64,000 nucleotides of DNA from Sinimarinibacterium arenosum (GCF_005047655.1 NZ_SUKF01000002.1:372001-436000); one strand, 5' to 3'; counted from the first letter of the stretch, positions 9,670 to 18,688 are shown. The notes: generated from the sequence alone by a model not told the origin. Made by a program: numbers and translations.

Positions 9670-9747
9670 GTGACTGCAGACACTGCAGCAACGGCGACAT
9701 CCGGCAAGGACAAGCAGAAAGAAGCGAAGTCTATCTGGTTGACCTGA
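9670..9747 (+). CDS. Possible 25-residue micro-ORF
   Basis: A GTG-started frame coding for a short polar, lysine-rich peptide (contains GKDKQKEAK and ends SIWLT), with a weak GGGGTG leader about eight bases upstream and an intrinsic terminator only 18 bases after the stop. No family recognised. The clean placement between a candidate promoter and a terminator is the only support; the same segment could equally be a non-coding RNA. Confidence 0.25.
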   Translation: MTADTAATATSGKDKQKEAKSIWLT

Positions 9748-9765
9748 TTCACTTAGTTTTTTAAG

Positions 9766-9798
9766 GCGGTGGCGGCTTGGGCGCTGCCGCTTTTTTTT
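9766..9798 (+). terminator. Intrinsic terminator upstream of fabA
   Basis: An eight-pair stem (9766-9773 with 9783-9790, two G-U pairs), nine-base loop, followed by eight T residues (9791-9798). Oriented to stop plus-strand transcription before the fabA leader. Confidence 0.6.
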
Positions 9799-9967
9799 GG
9801 CCGCAGCGCGGGGACGCGACCCATTGGCTCCGGCATTGATCTGGGTCAGCAAGACTGTCATGTCGACCCGGTAGTTTGGCCCGATACGCTTGGCGGTTCC
9901 GGCATCCGAGATCACCTCGCCGGGTCCGTGCTGTCCGAGCCGAACCACCCGCAAACCGCCCAAGCCT

Positions 9968-10507
9968 ATGAACGCTGCCATCGCCCAGTCACACGATCCG
10001 TCCACCTCCTTCAGCAAGGAGCAACTGCTTTCGTGCTCGCACGGCGGCCTGTTCGGCCCCGACCATGCGCGATTGCCGGCCCCCCCGATGCTGATGGTGG
10101 ATCGCATCGCCGCAATCGCCCATGAAGGCGGCAAGTTCGACAAGGGCTATATCGACGCCGAGCTCGATGTGCGCCCCGACCTGTGGTTCTTCGATTGCCA
10201 CTTTCCAGACGATCCGGTGATGCCGGGCTGCCTGGGACTGGATGCGCTATGGCAACTGGTCGGCTTCTTTCTGGCCTGGAGCGGCCACGGCGGACGCGGT
10301 CGCGCGCTCGGCGTCGGTGAAGTCAAATTCAAGGGTCAGATCCTGCCCAACGCCAAGCGCGTGCAATATCGGCTCGACCTCAAGCGCGTGTTCGCGTCCA
10401 AGCTGACGATGGGCATCGCCGATGGCGTGGTGTCGGTCGACAGCCGGCCGATCTACTTCGCCACCGACCTGCGCGTCGGCCTGTTCCATTCGACCGAAGG
10501 GTTCTGA
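9968..10507 (+). CDS. fabA: 3-hydroxydecanoyl-ACP dehydratase/isomerase
   Basis: A 179-residue hotdog-fold enzyme that dehydrates 3-hydroxydecanoyl-ACP and isomerises trans-2- to cis-3-decenoyl-ACP, the branch point of anaerobic unsaturated fatty acid synthesis. The catalytic pair His78 ([12 protein letters not shown]) and Asp92 (GLDALWQ) has the same 14-residue spacing as H70/D84 of E. coli FabA. Start at the ATG at 9968 (MNAAIAQS), slightly longer than E. coli FabA at the N-terminus. fabB begins five bases after the stop, so the two are certainly one transcription unit, the standard gammaproteobacterial arrangement. Confidence 0.95.
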   Translation: MNAAIAQSHDPSTSFSKEQLLSCSHGGLFGPDHARLPAPPMLMVDRIAAIAHEGGKFDKGYIDAELDVRPDLWFFDCHFPDDPVMPGCLGLDALWQLVGFFLAWSGHGGRGRALGVGEVKFKGQILPNAKRVQYRLDLKRVFASKLTMGIADGVVSVDSRPIYFATDLRVGLFHSTEGF

Positions 10508-10512
10508 GGCCC

Positions 10513-11745
10513 GTGCGCCCGCCCTCGTCACGCCGCGCGGTCATCACCGGCGCCGGCATCGTCTCCTGCATCGGCAACGATCTCGACACCGTCTCGCACG
10601 CGCTGCGCGACGGACGTTCCGGCATCCAGCCGGCGCCGGCGTATCGCGAAATGGGCCTGCGCTCCCAGGTCGCCGGCCGCATCCATCTGGATTGCGAGGC
10701 ATTGATCGACCGGCGCATCCGTCGCTTCATGAATGACGGTTCGATGTATGCCTATGTTGCGATGGGCGACGCCATCGCCGACGCGGGCCTCGACGCCGAC
10801 GCGGTCAGCGATCTGCGCACCGGCCTGGTGGTCGGCACCGGCGGCGCGTCTCCGGCGAATCTGATCGCCGCTGCCGACGCGCTGCGCGAAAAGGGCGTGA
10901 AGCGCATCGGCCCCTACGGCGTCACGCGGACAATGTGCAGCAACGTCGCCGCGACGCTGGGCACCGCATACAAGGTGCGCGGCACCGCGTACTCGATCAC
11001 CTCGGCCTGCGCCACCAGCGCGCACTGCATCGGCCATGCCGCCGAACGCATCCGCGCCGGCACCGAGGACATCATGTTTGCCGGCGGCGGCGAGGAAGAG
11101 CACTGGTCGTCGGCGATGCTATTCGATGCCATGGGCGCGCTGTCCAGCGCGTGGAACGACACGCCGGAGTGCGCGTCGCGCCCCTACGACGCCGAACGTG
11201 ACGGCTTCGTCATCGCCGGCGGCGCCGGCATCGTCGTCGTTGAGGAACTGGAGCACGCGCTCCAACGCGGCGCCCGCATCTACGCAGAGATCGTCGGCTA
11301 CGGCGCGACGTCCGACGGCGCCGACATGGTCGCGCCGTCCGGCGAAGGCGCGGTGCGCTGCATGCGTCAGGCGCTCGACGGCGTCGACACCCCGATCGAC
11401 TATCTCAACACCCACGGCACCGGCACGCCACTGGGCGACGCCACCGAGCTGCGTGCGATCCGGGAGGTGTTCGGCGAGAACATGCCGCCGATCAGTTCGA
11501 CCAAATCGCTGACCGGGCATTCGCTCGGCGCCGCCGGCGTGCATGAAGCGATCTATTGCCTACTGATGCAGCGCGACGGATTCCTCGCGGCGTCGGCCCA
11601 TATCGACCGGCTCGACCCGGAGTGCGAATGGGCGCCGATCCTGCGTCAGGCCCGTCTCAACACGCGCCCGCGCACGGTGATGTCGAACAGCTTCGGCTTC
11701 GGCGGCACCAACGGCACTCTGGTGCTGCGCACGTTCGCCGGCTAG
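10513..11745 (+). CDS. fabB: Beta-ketoacyl-ACP synthase I
   Basis: A 410-residue thiolase-fold condensing enzyme. The Cys-His-His triad is intact: Cys166 (SACATSAHC), His301 ([11 protein letters not shown]) and His336 ([12 protein letters not shown]), each shifted by three from E. coli FabB (C163/H298/H333); [10 protein letters not shown] near the C-terminus is also diagnostic. FabB elongates the cis-3-decenoyl-ACP made by FabA. Translation starts at a GTG five bases after fabA, which suggests translational coupling. A hairpin at 11773-11793 lies downstream, although its T-run faces the opposite strand. Confidence 0.95.
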   Translation: MRPPSSRRAVITGAGIVSCIGNDLDTVSHALRDGRSGIQPAPAYREMGLRSQVAGRIHLDCEALIDRRIRRFMNDGSMYAYVAMGDAIADAGLDADAVSDLRTGLVVGTGGASPANLIAAADALREKGVKRIGPYGVTRTMCSNVAATLGTAYKVRGTAYSITSACATSAHCIGHAAERIRAGTEDIMFAGGGEEEHWSSAMLFDAMGALSSAWNDTPECASRPYDAERDGFVIAGGAGIVVVEELEHALQRGARIYAEIVGYGATSDGADMVAPSGEGAVRCMRQALDGVDTPIDYLNTHGTGTPLGDATELRAIREVFGENMPPISSTKSLTGHSLGAAGVHEAIYCLLMQRDGFLAASAHIDRLDPECEWAPILRQARLNTRPRTVMSNSFGFGGTNGTLVLRTFAG

Positions 11746-11765
11746 CGCCGCGACCCGCACCGGAC

Positions 11766-11793
11766 AAAAAAAGGGGCACGCAATGCGTGCCCC
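11766..11793 (-). terminator. Intrinsic terminator for the minus-strand BNR gene
   Basis: GGGGCACGC/GCGTGCCCC stem (11773-11781 with 11785-11793) around a three-base loop. Read on the minus strand it is followed by seven T residues (11772-11766), so it terminates the gene ending at 11864. The same hairpin may also slow plus-strand transcripts leaving fabB. Confidence 0.75.
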
Positions 11794-11863
11794 CTTCCCC
11801 GCAAATGCCGGACCGCCCCCCGACGGCCGGCATTCTCCCGGTCTGGTGCGCAATATCCCCGCG

Positions 11864-14800
11864 TCAGTGATGCAGCTCACGGCGATGGCGCCCGCGTAGC
11901 GTACGCAATCCGGCGCCAAAGAGCATCAGGAACACGACTGACCACGGCGTCGCACCGGAGCCGAAGCGACCGGCGTCGGGCTTGCCACCGCCCGTGTCGC
12001 CGCCACCGTCCGTCGCCTTGTCGAAGCGATACAGCTGCACGCCGCGGCCGAACGTGCCAGCGAACAGCTGGCTGTCATCACCCGGCTTGGTCACCAGCGT
12101 ATTGATCGGCACCGACGGCAGATCGCCCAGCGGCGCCCAGCTGCTGCCGTCCAGATCCGACGAGATGAACACGCCCAGATCGGTGCCGACGATCAGCTGC
12201 GAACCGCGACGAATGATCGCGGTGCTGATCACCGGAGGCAGATCGCCGGTGATGTCGGTGAAATGCTCACCGGCATCGGTCGACTTGTAGACGTAACCCT
12301 CGCCCAGTTCGGGATTGGTGTCGAGGTACTGCCCGTCCGGCAACCAGCGCGCGGTGGAGTAGCCGCCGAGCACGACGTACACCGTGTTCGGATCGTCCTG
12401 GTCGATCGCGATGTCGTAGATGTAGCGGTTCGGCAGTCCGATCGCCGAGGCCTTGTGCCAGCCGTTCGCCGAGCCCTTCTGCGCCGGTGCGTCGCCGCCG
12501 ACGTTGGTCGCCAGGCCGCCCTGGAACTGCGCACCCGCGCCCGTCAGATTGCACGGCCCGCAGAAACCGACGTAAACCGCATCCCCGCGCACCGCCAGCG
12601 GTCCGCGCGACTGGAACGCCGAGCCGGTCACCGCGTTGGTGCCCAGATCGTAGACGGTGGTCCATTCGGCATCCGTCGAGGCGTTCAGCGTCTCGGCCAC
12701 CTTGGTGCCGGCCGCGACCAGGTGCTCTGCATCGTCCGGATCCATCCGGAACGGACTGAGGAAGTGCGCCGTACCGACGTCGAAGTCGTCCACGTACTCG
12801 TTGGTCTTGCCGCCGTCTGTGGTCCGCACCAGCGACAGCCCCGGCGTCTGGTAATAGGCAACATCGGAGTTGTCCGGATCGACCGCGGTCCACATGCCGT
12901 CGCCGACATAGATGCGCAGCTGACGCCGCGTTTCCGGCTCGATCTTGCCGGAAGCGTTGTCCTGCAGACCGTAGTAGACCGTGCCGTCCTTGGCGACGCT
13001 GATGCCGTAGTTGAACAGCGTGTAGAAGCCATGGTTGGCCCCGCTGCCCCACTTGGTGTTGTCAAAGTCGTCGACCACGGTGTCGGACGAGTACTGCTTG
13101 AACACGCCTCCGTCGTTGCCGACGATCAGCCACACGCCGCCGCGCTGTTCGTCCGGGATGTAGATCGCGTCGTGCTGATCCGGATGCGTCGTCGTGATGT
13201 AGGTATACAGACCGTCGCGGAACGGACACACCGGCGGCGCCGGACCGAGACCGAGATTGCCGAGCAGGAACAGGCAGGTGTTGCCGGCGAAATAGGTGCC
13301 GATGACCTTGAAGTCATTTGGCGTCTGCTCCAGTCCCGTTACGGGGACGTTCAGGCGGTTCTTCCAGACCTCCTCCATGCCGAAGGCGACGCGGGTCGGA
13401 ATACCCAGCAACGGATCGGCCGCGGTCGGATCGGGTTTGATCCAGAGGTCGTACCAGGACTGCACGCCAGGGCCGATACCCAGCGCGACAACGGCCGCCA
13501 AGGATGAACCGGTTGCGACGCCGGCGTAGGTCAGCTCGACATCGTCGGCCATGCGAATCCAGGTGTCGCCGAAGTCCGGCGAAACGTAGACACCATTGAG
13601 CGCGGTGGGATTGAACCCTTGCGTTGCCAGCTCGCAGATGAATTGCGGATCGCCTTCCGGCAGCGCAGAACAGTCCAGCGGCAACGACGGCAAACCCTCA
13701 TCCGTCGGCAAGTCCAGCACCGGAATGCCGTCATTGAGCAATACCGCGTCCTGCACGATCGCGTAGACGTAGTTGTGGTCCTGCGCCGGGCCGATCGCAT
13801 GACCCATCTCGATCCGTCCGATGCGGGCCTGCGGCGCGAACCCGAACGGCACCAAGCCACCCGTCACGTTCTGCAGCTCGCCGACGCCGGTACCGACACG
13901 CGCGAAGGTGCCGGCCTTGCCGCTGTCAGAGCGATACAGGCCGTTGCCGGGCGACTGGGGCGTGCCGTCGGCGTACGGCAGCGCGCCGGACCGGAAGCCC
14001 ACCGCCGCCAGCACCGGACAGCCGTCTTCGCCGCAGGCGACGTCGGTGACGCCGCCGGGCTGCTTGATCACGACATCAGTGACCATGTTGGCGAGCTGGC
14101 AGGGGCCGAGCCCGACGACGCCGGCGCACTGCTCGGACACCGGCAATGCGACATTGGTGAACGTGGTGCCGGCGTCGTCGGAGCGGAACAGCCCCATGCC
14201 GGTGGCCGCGTAGACGATGCTGGGGTTGCTCGGATCGACCGCAAGCCGCGACGCATTGGTCCCGTCGGGCAGACCTTCAGCGTGATGCCAGCTCTTGCCG
14301 AGATCATCCGACCAGTAGCCGCCGAGACCGACATACGTGTTACCACCCTGCACATGCTCACCGGTCAGCGCGATCACGCGGCCGCCGCCGGCCGAGGTCC
14401 ACGCGACCGCACTGGTCACCAACGTCGGCAGCGTGTCACCGATCGGCTGCCACAGATCGCCCAAGGTGCCGACATCGCCGCCGGTTGCCTGCGACATCCA
14501 GATGCCACCGGTGCCAATGGCCACGAACAGACGCTGTGCTTCTGGATCGTAGGCAAAACTGTCGGCACGGCCGGCCACCTCGGGAATGCCATCATTGGCA
14601 CCATCCGGATATGCCTCGTCGGAAACCTGGGGCCCCACGCCGTACTCTTCCCATTGCCCGGAAGCGTTGGCGATCTTGGCCTGCGCCGTTTTGAGTGCCG
14701 CCTTCTGCTCGACCGCCTTGCGCATCAGTGCCGGCGGCACGCTGCCGCGCATGCCGAGAAACTTGCTCTTTTCCTCGATTTTCTCGGCAAAGCCCTCCGG

Positions 14801-15064
14801 CAGCTTGCGCCAGGCGCAGAAGCGTTCGCCGAACTGCGCGCGGATCTTGGCGGCATTGGCGCGTGCAAAACCGGGATTCATCTTCTCCGATACGTCAACC
14901 GGGTCGACCCATTCGTACCCGGGTGGACAGACATCGATACCGACCAGCGCCAGACTCTGCTCGCGCCAGCGCGGCTGCAAGGCCAGTGCAACCACTCCGG
15001 CAACCGAGACAACGATCGCAGCCATCCATGCGTTCGTACGCCAGCTTCGCTTGCTCAGCTTCAT
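11864..15064 (-). CDS. Secreted BNR/sortilin-like beta-propeller protein with GlyGly-CTERM-like tail
   Basis: About 1066 residues from the ATG at 15064 (MKLSKRSWRTN), followed by a membrane or signal segment. Multiple Asp-box/BNR-type blades are visible: SDDLGKSWH, RSDDAGTTFTN, SPDFGDTWIRM, TTDGGKTNEY, STDAGEHFTDI and SSDLDGSSW, as in exo-alpha-sialidase-like, VPS10/sortilin and photosystem-assembly type propellers. The C-terminus is tripartite: a Gly/Asp-rich linker, GSGATPW, a hydrophobic helix VVFLMLFGAGL and a basic end RGRHRR, resembling GlyGly-CTERM sorting signals. No catalytic residues can be assigned, so a sialidase function should not be assumed; a surface-bound glycan or protein-binding role is possible. 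Confidence 0.7.
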   Translation of the reverse strand: MKLSKRSWRTNAWMAAIVVSVAGVVALALQPRWREQSLALVGIDVCPPGYEWVDPVDVSEKMNPGFARANAAKIRAQFGERFCAWRKLPEGFAEKIEEKSKFLGMRGSVPPALMRKAVEQKAALKTAQAKIANASGQWEEYGVGPQVSDEAYPDGANDGIPEVAGRADSFAYDPEAQRLFVAIGTGGIWMSQATGGDVGTLGDLWQPIGDTLPTLVTSAVAWTSAGGGRVIALTGEHVQGGNTYVGLGGYWSDDLGKSWHHAEGLPDGTNASRLAVDPSNPSIVYAATGMGLFRSDDAGTTFTNVALPVSEQCAGVVGLGPCQLANMVTDVVIKQPGGVTDVACGEDGCPVLAAVGFRSGALPYADGTPQSPGNGLYRSDSGKAGTFARVGTGVGELQNVTGGLVPFGFAPQARIGRIEMGHAIGPAQDHNYVYAIVQDAVLLNDGIPVLDLPTDEGLPSLPLDCSALPEGDPQFICELATQGFNPTALNGVYVSPDFGDTWIRMADDVELTYAGVATGSSLAAVVALGIGPGVQSWYDLWIKPDPTAADPLLGIPTRVAFGMEEVWKNRLNVPVTGLEQTPNDFKVIGTYFAGNTCLFLLGNLGLGPAPPVCPFRDGLYTYITTTHPDQHDAIYIPDEQRGGVWLIVGNDGGVFKQYSSDTVVDDFDNTKWGSGANHGFYTLFNYGISVAKDGTVYYGLQDNASGKIEPETRRQLRIYVGDGMWTAVDPDNSDVAYYQTPGLSLVRTTDGGKTNEYVDDFDVGTAHFLSPFRMDPDDAEHLVAAGTKVAETLNASTDAEWTTVYDLGTNAVTGSAFQSRGPLAVRGDAVYVGFCGPCNLTGAGAQFQGGLATNVGGDAPAQKGSANGWHKASAIGLPNRYIYDIAIDQDDPNTVYVVLGGYSTARWLPDGQYLDTNPELGEGYVYKSTDAGEHFTDITGDLPPVISTAIIRRGSQLIVGTDLGVFISSDLDGSSWAPLGDLPSVPINTLVTKPGDDSQLFAGTFGRGVQLYRFDKATDGGGDTGGGKPDAGRFGSGATPWSVVFLMLFGAGLRTLRGRHRRELHH

Positions 15065-15078
15065 TTCACCCATCCCCG

Positions 15079-15105
15079 AAAAAATGCCAGACGTCGTCGT
15101 CTGGC
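15079..15105 (-). promoter_or_regulatory. Terminator-like hairpin in the leader of the BNR gene (possible attenuator)
   Basis: A perfect eight-pair stem GCCAGACG/CGTCTGGC (15086-15093 with 15098-15105) with a four-base loop. On the minus strand it is followed one base later by six T residues (15084-15079). It sits only 14 bases upstream of the BNR start codon and no minus-strand gene ends upstream of it. Confidence 0.6.
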
Positions 15106-15199
15106 TGAAGTCTTGATCGCGCCATGCACCCCACACATCGGCGAAGTCATTCTGCCATCGGCGCCGATCATGCAGGCCTGAGTGGAACCCCCGAAATGT

Positions 15200-15216
15200 G
15201 TTAATTGTTTGTTAAC
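15200..15216. promoter_or_regulatory. Inverted repeat in the divergent control region
   Basis: GTTAA and TTAAC arms separated by seven T-rich bases, between the divergent BNR and response-regulator genes. It is AT-rich against a GC-rich background and could be an operator. No binding protein can be proposed. Confidence 0.3.
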
Positions 15217-15273
15217 GACACATGCGCCGGTGTGCAGTGCTAGATTGCAGATACGCAACTCTGGAGCTGCTGG

Positions 15274-16203
15274 ATGGACCCGCGAACTGCACTGGTCGTC
15301 GACGATTCGAAATCAGCTCGCTTCGCGCTGCGCAAATCACTGGAACGTCACGGCTTTCAAGTGGCGACCGCCGAAAGCGCTCGTGACGCCTACCTGCATC
15401 TTCAGCAGCATCTTCCCGACGTGATTTTTCTGGATCATGCGATGCCTGAGGAAGATGGCTTCGCTGCGCTGCGGCGCCTGCGGGAGCAACCGCAGACCGC
15501 CGCCATTCCTGTGGTGATCTGTTCGTCTTACGACGATGCCCGTTTCGTCGAACAGGCGCGCGAACGGGGCGCTGTAGCCGTGCTGCCCAAACCGCCGACG
15601 CCCGAAGCGCTGCAAGGCGTGCTGGATGAGCTACCGGAACTCGCGACGGCGGCACCGGAACCTCCCGTGCAGGCCACGGTGACGGACGCCGGCATTGAGC
15701 TCGACACTCAAGATCCGGGGCACAGCGCGACATCGGCTCCGGCTGAGCCCGAATCTCCCGAGGCAGAAGGCGATTCATCCTCTGACGACGACGCGGTTTC
15801 CAACCAGCGACTGGAGCGCGCAATGACGGACCTGCGCCTGCATATTGACGCGATCCACAGCAGCCCCGCGAGCAGCCACAGCGCAGATGATCGCGATTTC
15901 GCTCGCCTGAACGCGCGAGTTGACGAACTGGATCGCCGTGTCAGCTCAGCGTTGGCGACGCAGGCCACTGCCCATCGCCAGGCCATCGAGCAACTGCAAC
16001 TGGAGCATGCGGAAGCGATGGAGAGCCTGCGCCGACATCAGACTGACGCGCTGGAACAGGTGCGACGTCAGGCAGAACGTGATCTGGCAGCCCTGCAAGC
16101 ACAACTGACCGAGCAGATCGATGCAGCGATGACGATGGCCCGGGACCAGGCCTATGCGCGCGTCGCCTCAGCACTCCGCAACGCGTTTCCTCCTGCCGAG
16201 TAG
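15274..16203 (+). CDS. Response regulator receiver protein with long coiled-coil C-terminus
   Basis: A 309-residue protein. The receiver domain (1-125) is complete: acidic pair Asp10/Asp11, phosphoacceptor Asp54 (VIFLDHAMP), Ser84/Ser85 and Lys106 (LPKPP). A Pro/Glu/Asp-rich linker (about 125-180) is followed by a long heptad-like, Gln/Glu/Arg-rich helix to the end (for example RHQTDALEQVRRQAERDLAAL). There is no DNA-binding or enzymatic output domain. I infer that phosphorylation changes oligomerisation or partner binding through the coiled coil. The start ATG at 15274 follows CTGGAG (15261-15266). No histidine kinase gene is adjacent; the gene is divergent from the BNR gene. Confidence 0.8.
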   Translation: MDPRTALVVDDSKSARFALRKSLERHGFQVATAESARDAYLHLQQHLPDVIFLDHAMPEEDGFAALRRLREQPQTAAIPVVICSSYDDARFVEQARERGAVAVLPKPPTPEALQGVLDELPELATAAPEPPVQATVTDAGIELDTQDPGHSATSAPAEPESPEAEGDSSSDDDAVSNQRLERAMTDLRLHIDAIHSSPASSHSADDRDFARLNARVDELDRRVSSALATQATAHRQAIEQLQLEHAEAMESLRRHQTDALEQVRRQAERDLAALQAQLTEQIDAAMTMARDQAYARVASALRNAFPPAE

Positions 16204-16210
16204 GAAAACC

Positions 16211-16585
16211 TCAGGCGCTGCGCCAGACTGCAAGCAGTAGCAGCAGCCATCCGGCCAGAAACAGAACACCGCCAATGGGCGTGATCGCCCCGAGCACGCG
16301 TACACCGCTGAGCGTCAGCGCATACAGGCTGCCGGAAAACACCAGCACGCCGCCGGCAAAGCACCCCCCGGCCGCCGCGAGCGGCCCCGGCGTCGGCAAG
16401 ACCCGAAAGAGAACGCCAACAGCCAGCAACGCGAACGCGTGATACATCTGGTATTCGACGGCGGTTTTCCAGATCGCCAGCATGTCCGGCGCCACGCGCG
16501 CGCGCAGTGCATGCGCGCCGAACGCCCCCAGCGCCACACCCAACAGTCCGTAGACGGCGCCCAGCGACAGAAACAATTGGCTCAT
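16211..16585 (-). CDS. DUF423 family membrane protein
   Basis: A 124-residue, four-helix integral membrane protein that opens MSQLFLSLGAVYGLLGVALGAFGAHAL and contains EYQMYHAFALLAVG, both characteristic of DUF423 (YwdK/YgdD-type) proteins. The function of the family is unknown. It follows the saccharopine-dehydrogenase-like gene by 38 bases on the same strand, so the two are probably cotranscribed, and it converges with the response regulator gene. Confidence 0.85.
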   Translation of the reverse strand: MSQLFLSLGAVYGLLGVALGAFGAHALRARVAPDMLAIWKTAVEYQMYHAFALLAVGVLFRVLPTPGPLAAAGGCFAGGVLVFSGSLYALTLSGVRVLGAITPIGGVLFLAGWLLLLLAVWRSA

Positions 16586-16623
16586 GGTGTAGCTTTTTCC
16601 GGAATGTCCGCAGCTACTGTACT

Positions 16624-17799
16624 TCAGGTCGCGTCGACCACACGAAAGCCGATGCCCCGGTGGCGCAGGCGTTCGATCAAGTTGTTGCCCATGGCCTGTA
16701 CCGGCGTGATCACACCGGCGCTTCGAGGCAAGCGGTCGAAGGCCAGACACAACGCGGATTCGGACAGCATCTTCGACGTTTCGCCATAGCCGGGATCACC
16801 GCCGCTGACCTCACAGCGCACATGGTGTCCACCGCCCTCACCGAGGAAGGTGATCTTGAACCAGCCCTTGGCACGCTGCGCTTCACTGGGGCCATCTCCG
16901 CTGGCACGCAGCGCGAGCAGCCGCTTGCGTGTCATTTCCAGCTGGCTGCCGGCCACGACCGCTCCAGTGGCGGCCACCAGTCCGGCCACAGTGCCAATCC
17001 GCTTGATCTGCAGAAAATGACCGTAGCGGAAATCCGGTCCGTAGCGGTCGATGGCGGCGGCACTGCGCCGCACGATCTGCGGATCGATCGTCGGCATGGG
17101 CAGCGCCCAGGTGCCCAGCGCATCGATGAAGCGCAGTCCATGCCGTACCGAGCCGATCCGGCGGTCGACCGGCCAGCCCTCCTCAGCCCGGCGCTGACGC
17201 TGCACCGAGATGTACTTCGGCAGCCGCGAAAACGCGGTCACCGCGGAATGCAGGGTGCCTCCGGAGATCGCGCCGCCGGCGCGCACGAAACCCTGCACCT
17301 TCAACGGCACGTCCTGCGGCAGCTGCTGCACGGTGAACCAACAGCCCAGATCGTGTGGAATGCTGTCGAAGCCGCAGCAGTGCACGATGCGCGCGCCGCT
17401 GGCGCGGGCGCTGTCGTGATAGCGCAGCCACATGCGATCGACAAATTCCGGCTCTCCGGTCAGATCGACGTAATCAGTCCCCAGATCGGCGCAGGCATGA
17501 ACCAGCGGCTCGCCGTATTCGATATAGGGCCCCACCGTGCTGATGACGACACGCGTGGATCCGGCCAGTGCGCGGATCGACGCCTCGTCGTCAACATCGG
17601 CATGCAGTACGGCAGGCGGGTTGGCGCCGGCGACGGAAGTCAGATCCTGTCGCAGCTGCTCCAGTTTCTCTGAGTTGCGCCCAGCCAGAGCCCAGCGCAG
17701 GCGCTCGCCGCCGTGCCCCGCGAGATATTCAGCGGTCAATCGGCCGGTAAAACCGGTCGCCCCAAACAGCACGATGTCGTAGTCGCGCGACTTGTTCAT
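16624..17799 (-). CDS. Saccharopine dehydrogenase-like NAD(P)-binding oxidoreductase
   Basis: A 391-residue protein with an N-terminal Rossmann nucleotide-binding motif GATGFTG (13-19), then ALAGRN and STVGPYIEYGEPLVHACADLG, the pattern of the saccharopine dehydrogenase family branch that includes trans-acting enoyl reductases of lipid synthesis. A YVDLTGEPEFVDRM and a CCGFDSIPHDLG segment follow and are also characteristic. Which reaction it performs is not evident; lysine metabolism is unlikely because no other lysine genes are near. It is the first gene of a probable pair with DUF423 and is divergent from DUF2461 (17912). Confidence 0.75.
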   Translation of the reverse strand: MNKSRDYDIVLFGATGFTGRLTAEYLAGHGGERLRWALAGRNSEKLEQLRQDLTSVAGANPPAVLHADVDDEASIRALAGSTRVVISTVGPYIEYGEPLVHACADLGTDYVDLTGEPEFVDRMWLRYHDSARASGARIVHCCGFDSIPHDLGCWFTVQQLPQDVPLKVQGFVRAGGAISGGTLHSAVTAFSRLPKYISVQRQRRAEEGWPVDRRIGSVRHGLRFIDALGTWALPMPTIDPQIVRRSAAAIDRYGPDFRYGHFLQIKRIGTVAGLVAATGAVVAGSQLEMTRKRLLALRASGDGPSEAQRAKGWFKITFLGEGGGHHVRCEVSGGDPGYGETSKMLSESALCLAFDRLPRSAGVITPVQAMGNNLIERLRHRGIGFRVVDAT

Positions 17800-17911
17800 T
17801 CAACTTCCTCTCCGCCCCTGTATTCGGGGTTCGCTGGTGAATGATATCCGGCGACCGCCTCACCGCGCTTGTCGTAAAGTTCGGCTCCTGACATCGAGGG
17901 GGAAGCGACCG

Positions 17912-18643
17912 ATGGCCGCAGCAACCGCTTACTACACGCCAGAAAGCCTGCGCTTCCTGCGCTCGCTGGCGCGCAACAATTCGCGTGAGTGGTTTACCGC
18001 GCACAAGGCCGAGTACGAACAGCATGTGCGCCAGCCCAGCCTGCGATTGATCGCGGATCTGGCTGAGCCACTGCAAGCCATCAGTCCTGAATACATCGCC
18101 AGCCCCAAGCCGGTCGGCGGCTCGCTGTTCCGGATTCACCGCGACACCCGCTTCGCGGCCGACAAGACGCCTTACAAAACGCACATCGGCATGCGCTTCT
18201 ATCACGCCGCCACTGTCGCCACGGCACGCGGCAGCGACGGCAATGCTGCCCCCGGCCGACTCGATGCACCGGTGTTCTATCTGCACGTGGAACCCGGCGC
18301 CAGCTTTGCCGGCGGTGGCATCTGGCATCCGCAGCCAGAGACGCTCAAGCGTGTGCGCAACTTCCTGCTCAACAGTCCGGTCAGCTGGAAGCAGGCCACA
18401 GAGAGTGCCGCGTTTCGCAAGCAATTCGCGCTCGGTGGCGACTCGCTGTCCCGGCCGCCGCGCGGCTACGACCCCGAACACCCGATGATCGAGGACCTCA
18501 AGCGCAAGGACTTTGTCGCGTCGTCACAGTTCAGCGACGATGACCTCATGCGTCCGGACTTGGTCAAACAGCTGATCAAGCGCTATCAAGTCATCACGCC
18601 GATGATCGACTGGCTGTGTGGCGCGCTGGATCTGGAGTTCTAG
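17912..18643 (+). CDS. DUF2461 (TIGR02453) family protein
   Basis: A 243-residue soluble protein with the family landmarks near the N-terminus (TPESLRFLRSLARNNSREWFTAHKAEYE) and the FRIHRDTRFAADKTPYKTHIGMRF block in the middle. The function is unknown. The ATG at 17912 follows a purine-rich GAGGGGGAAG ribosome binding site. Compared with typical family members it has an insertion rich in Gly/Ala (about 95-115, TVATARGSDGNAAPGRLD). Hemerythrin follows after 96 bases on the same strand and may share transcription, although a possible separate -10 box lies between them. Confidence 0.85.
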   Translation: MAAATAYYTPESLRFLRSLARNNSREWFTAHKAEYEQHVRQPSLRLIADLAEPLQAISPEYIASPKPVGGSLFRIHRDTRFAADKTPYKTHIGMRFYHAATVATARGSDGNAAPGRLDAPVFYLHVEPGASFAGGGIWHPQPETLKRVRNFLLNSPVSWKQATESAAFRKQFALGGDSLSRPPRGYDPEHPMIEDLKRKDFVASSQFSDDDLMRPDLVKQLIKRYQVITPMIDWLCGALDLEF

Positions 18644-18682
18644 CCGGCGCCCGGCAGCACGGTCACCGGAACCGGGCAGGCC

Positions 18683-18688
18683 TATACT
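18683..18688 (+). promoter_or_regulatory. Possible -10 box for the hemerythrin gene
   Basis: TATACT at 18683-18688, with only a weak -35 (CGGTCA) 17 bases upstream; 52 bases before the hemerythrin start codon. Confidence 0.3.

Larger units (their letters stand above)
9513..9967. other. 455-base intergenic stretch between rsmB and fabA
   Basis: No long gene. It holds a candidate promoter (9570-9598), a 25-codon GTG reading frame (9670-9747) and a good intrinsic terminator (9766-9798), which together could be a small RNA or a micro-ORF transcript. From 9799 to 9967 lies the fabA leader, in which I see no convincing promoter or repeat. Confidence 0.6.

Noticed and set aside
11864-15064. Calling the BNR protein a sialidase
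   Set aside because: Asp-box blades are visible, but no arginine triad or other catalytic sialidase residues could be assigned, and such blades occur in many non-enzymatic propellers.
12263-15181. Long plus-strand frames (414 and 520 codons) opposite the BNR gene
   Set aside because: The minus strand shows clear repeated Asp-box blades, a signal segment and a sorting tail; the plus-strand products have none of these.
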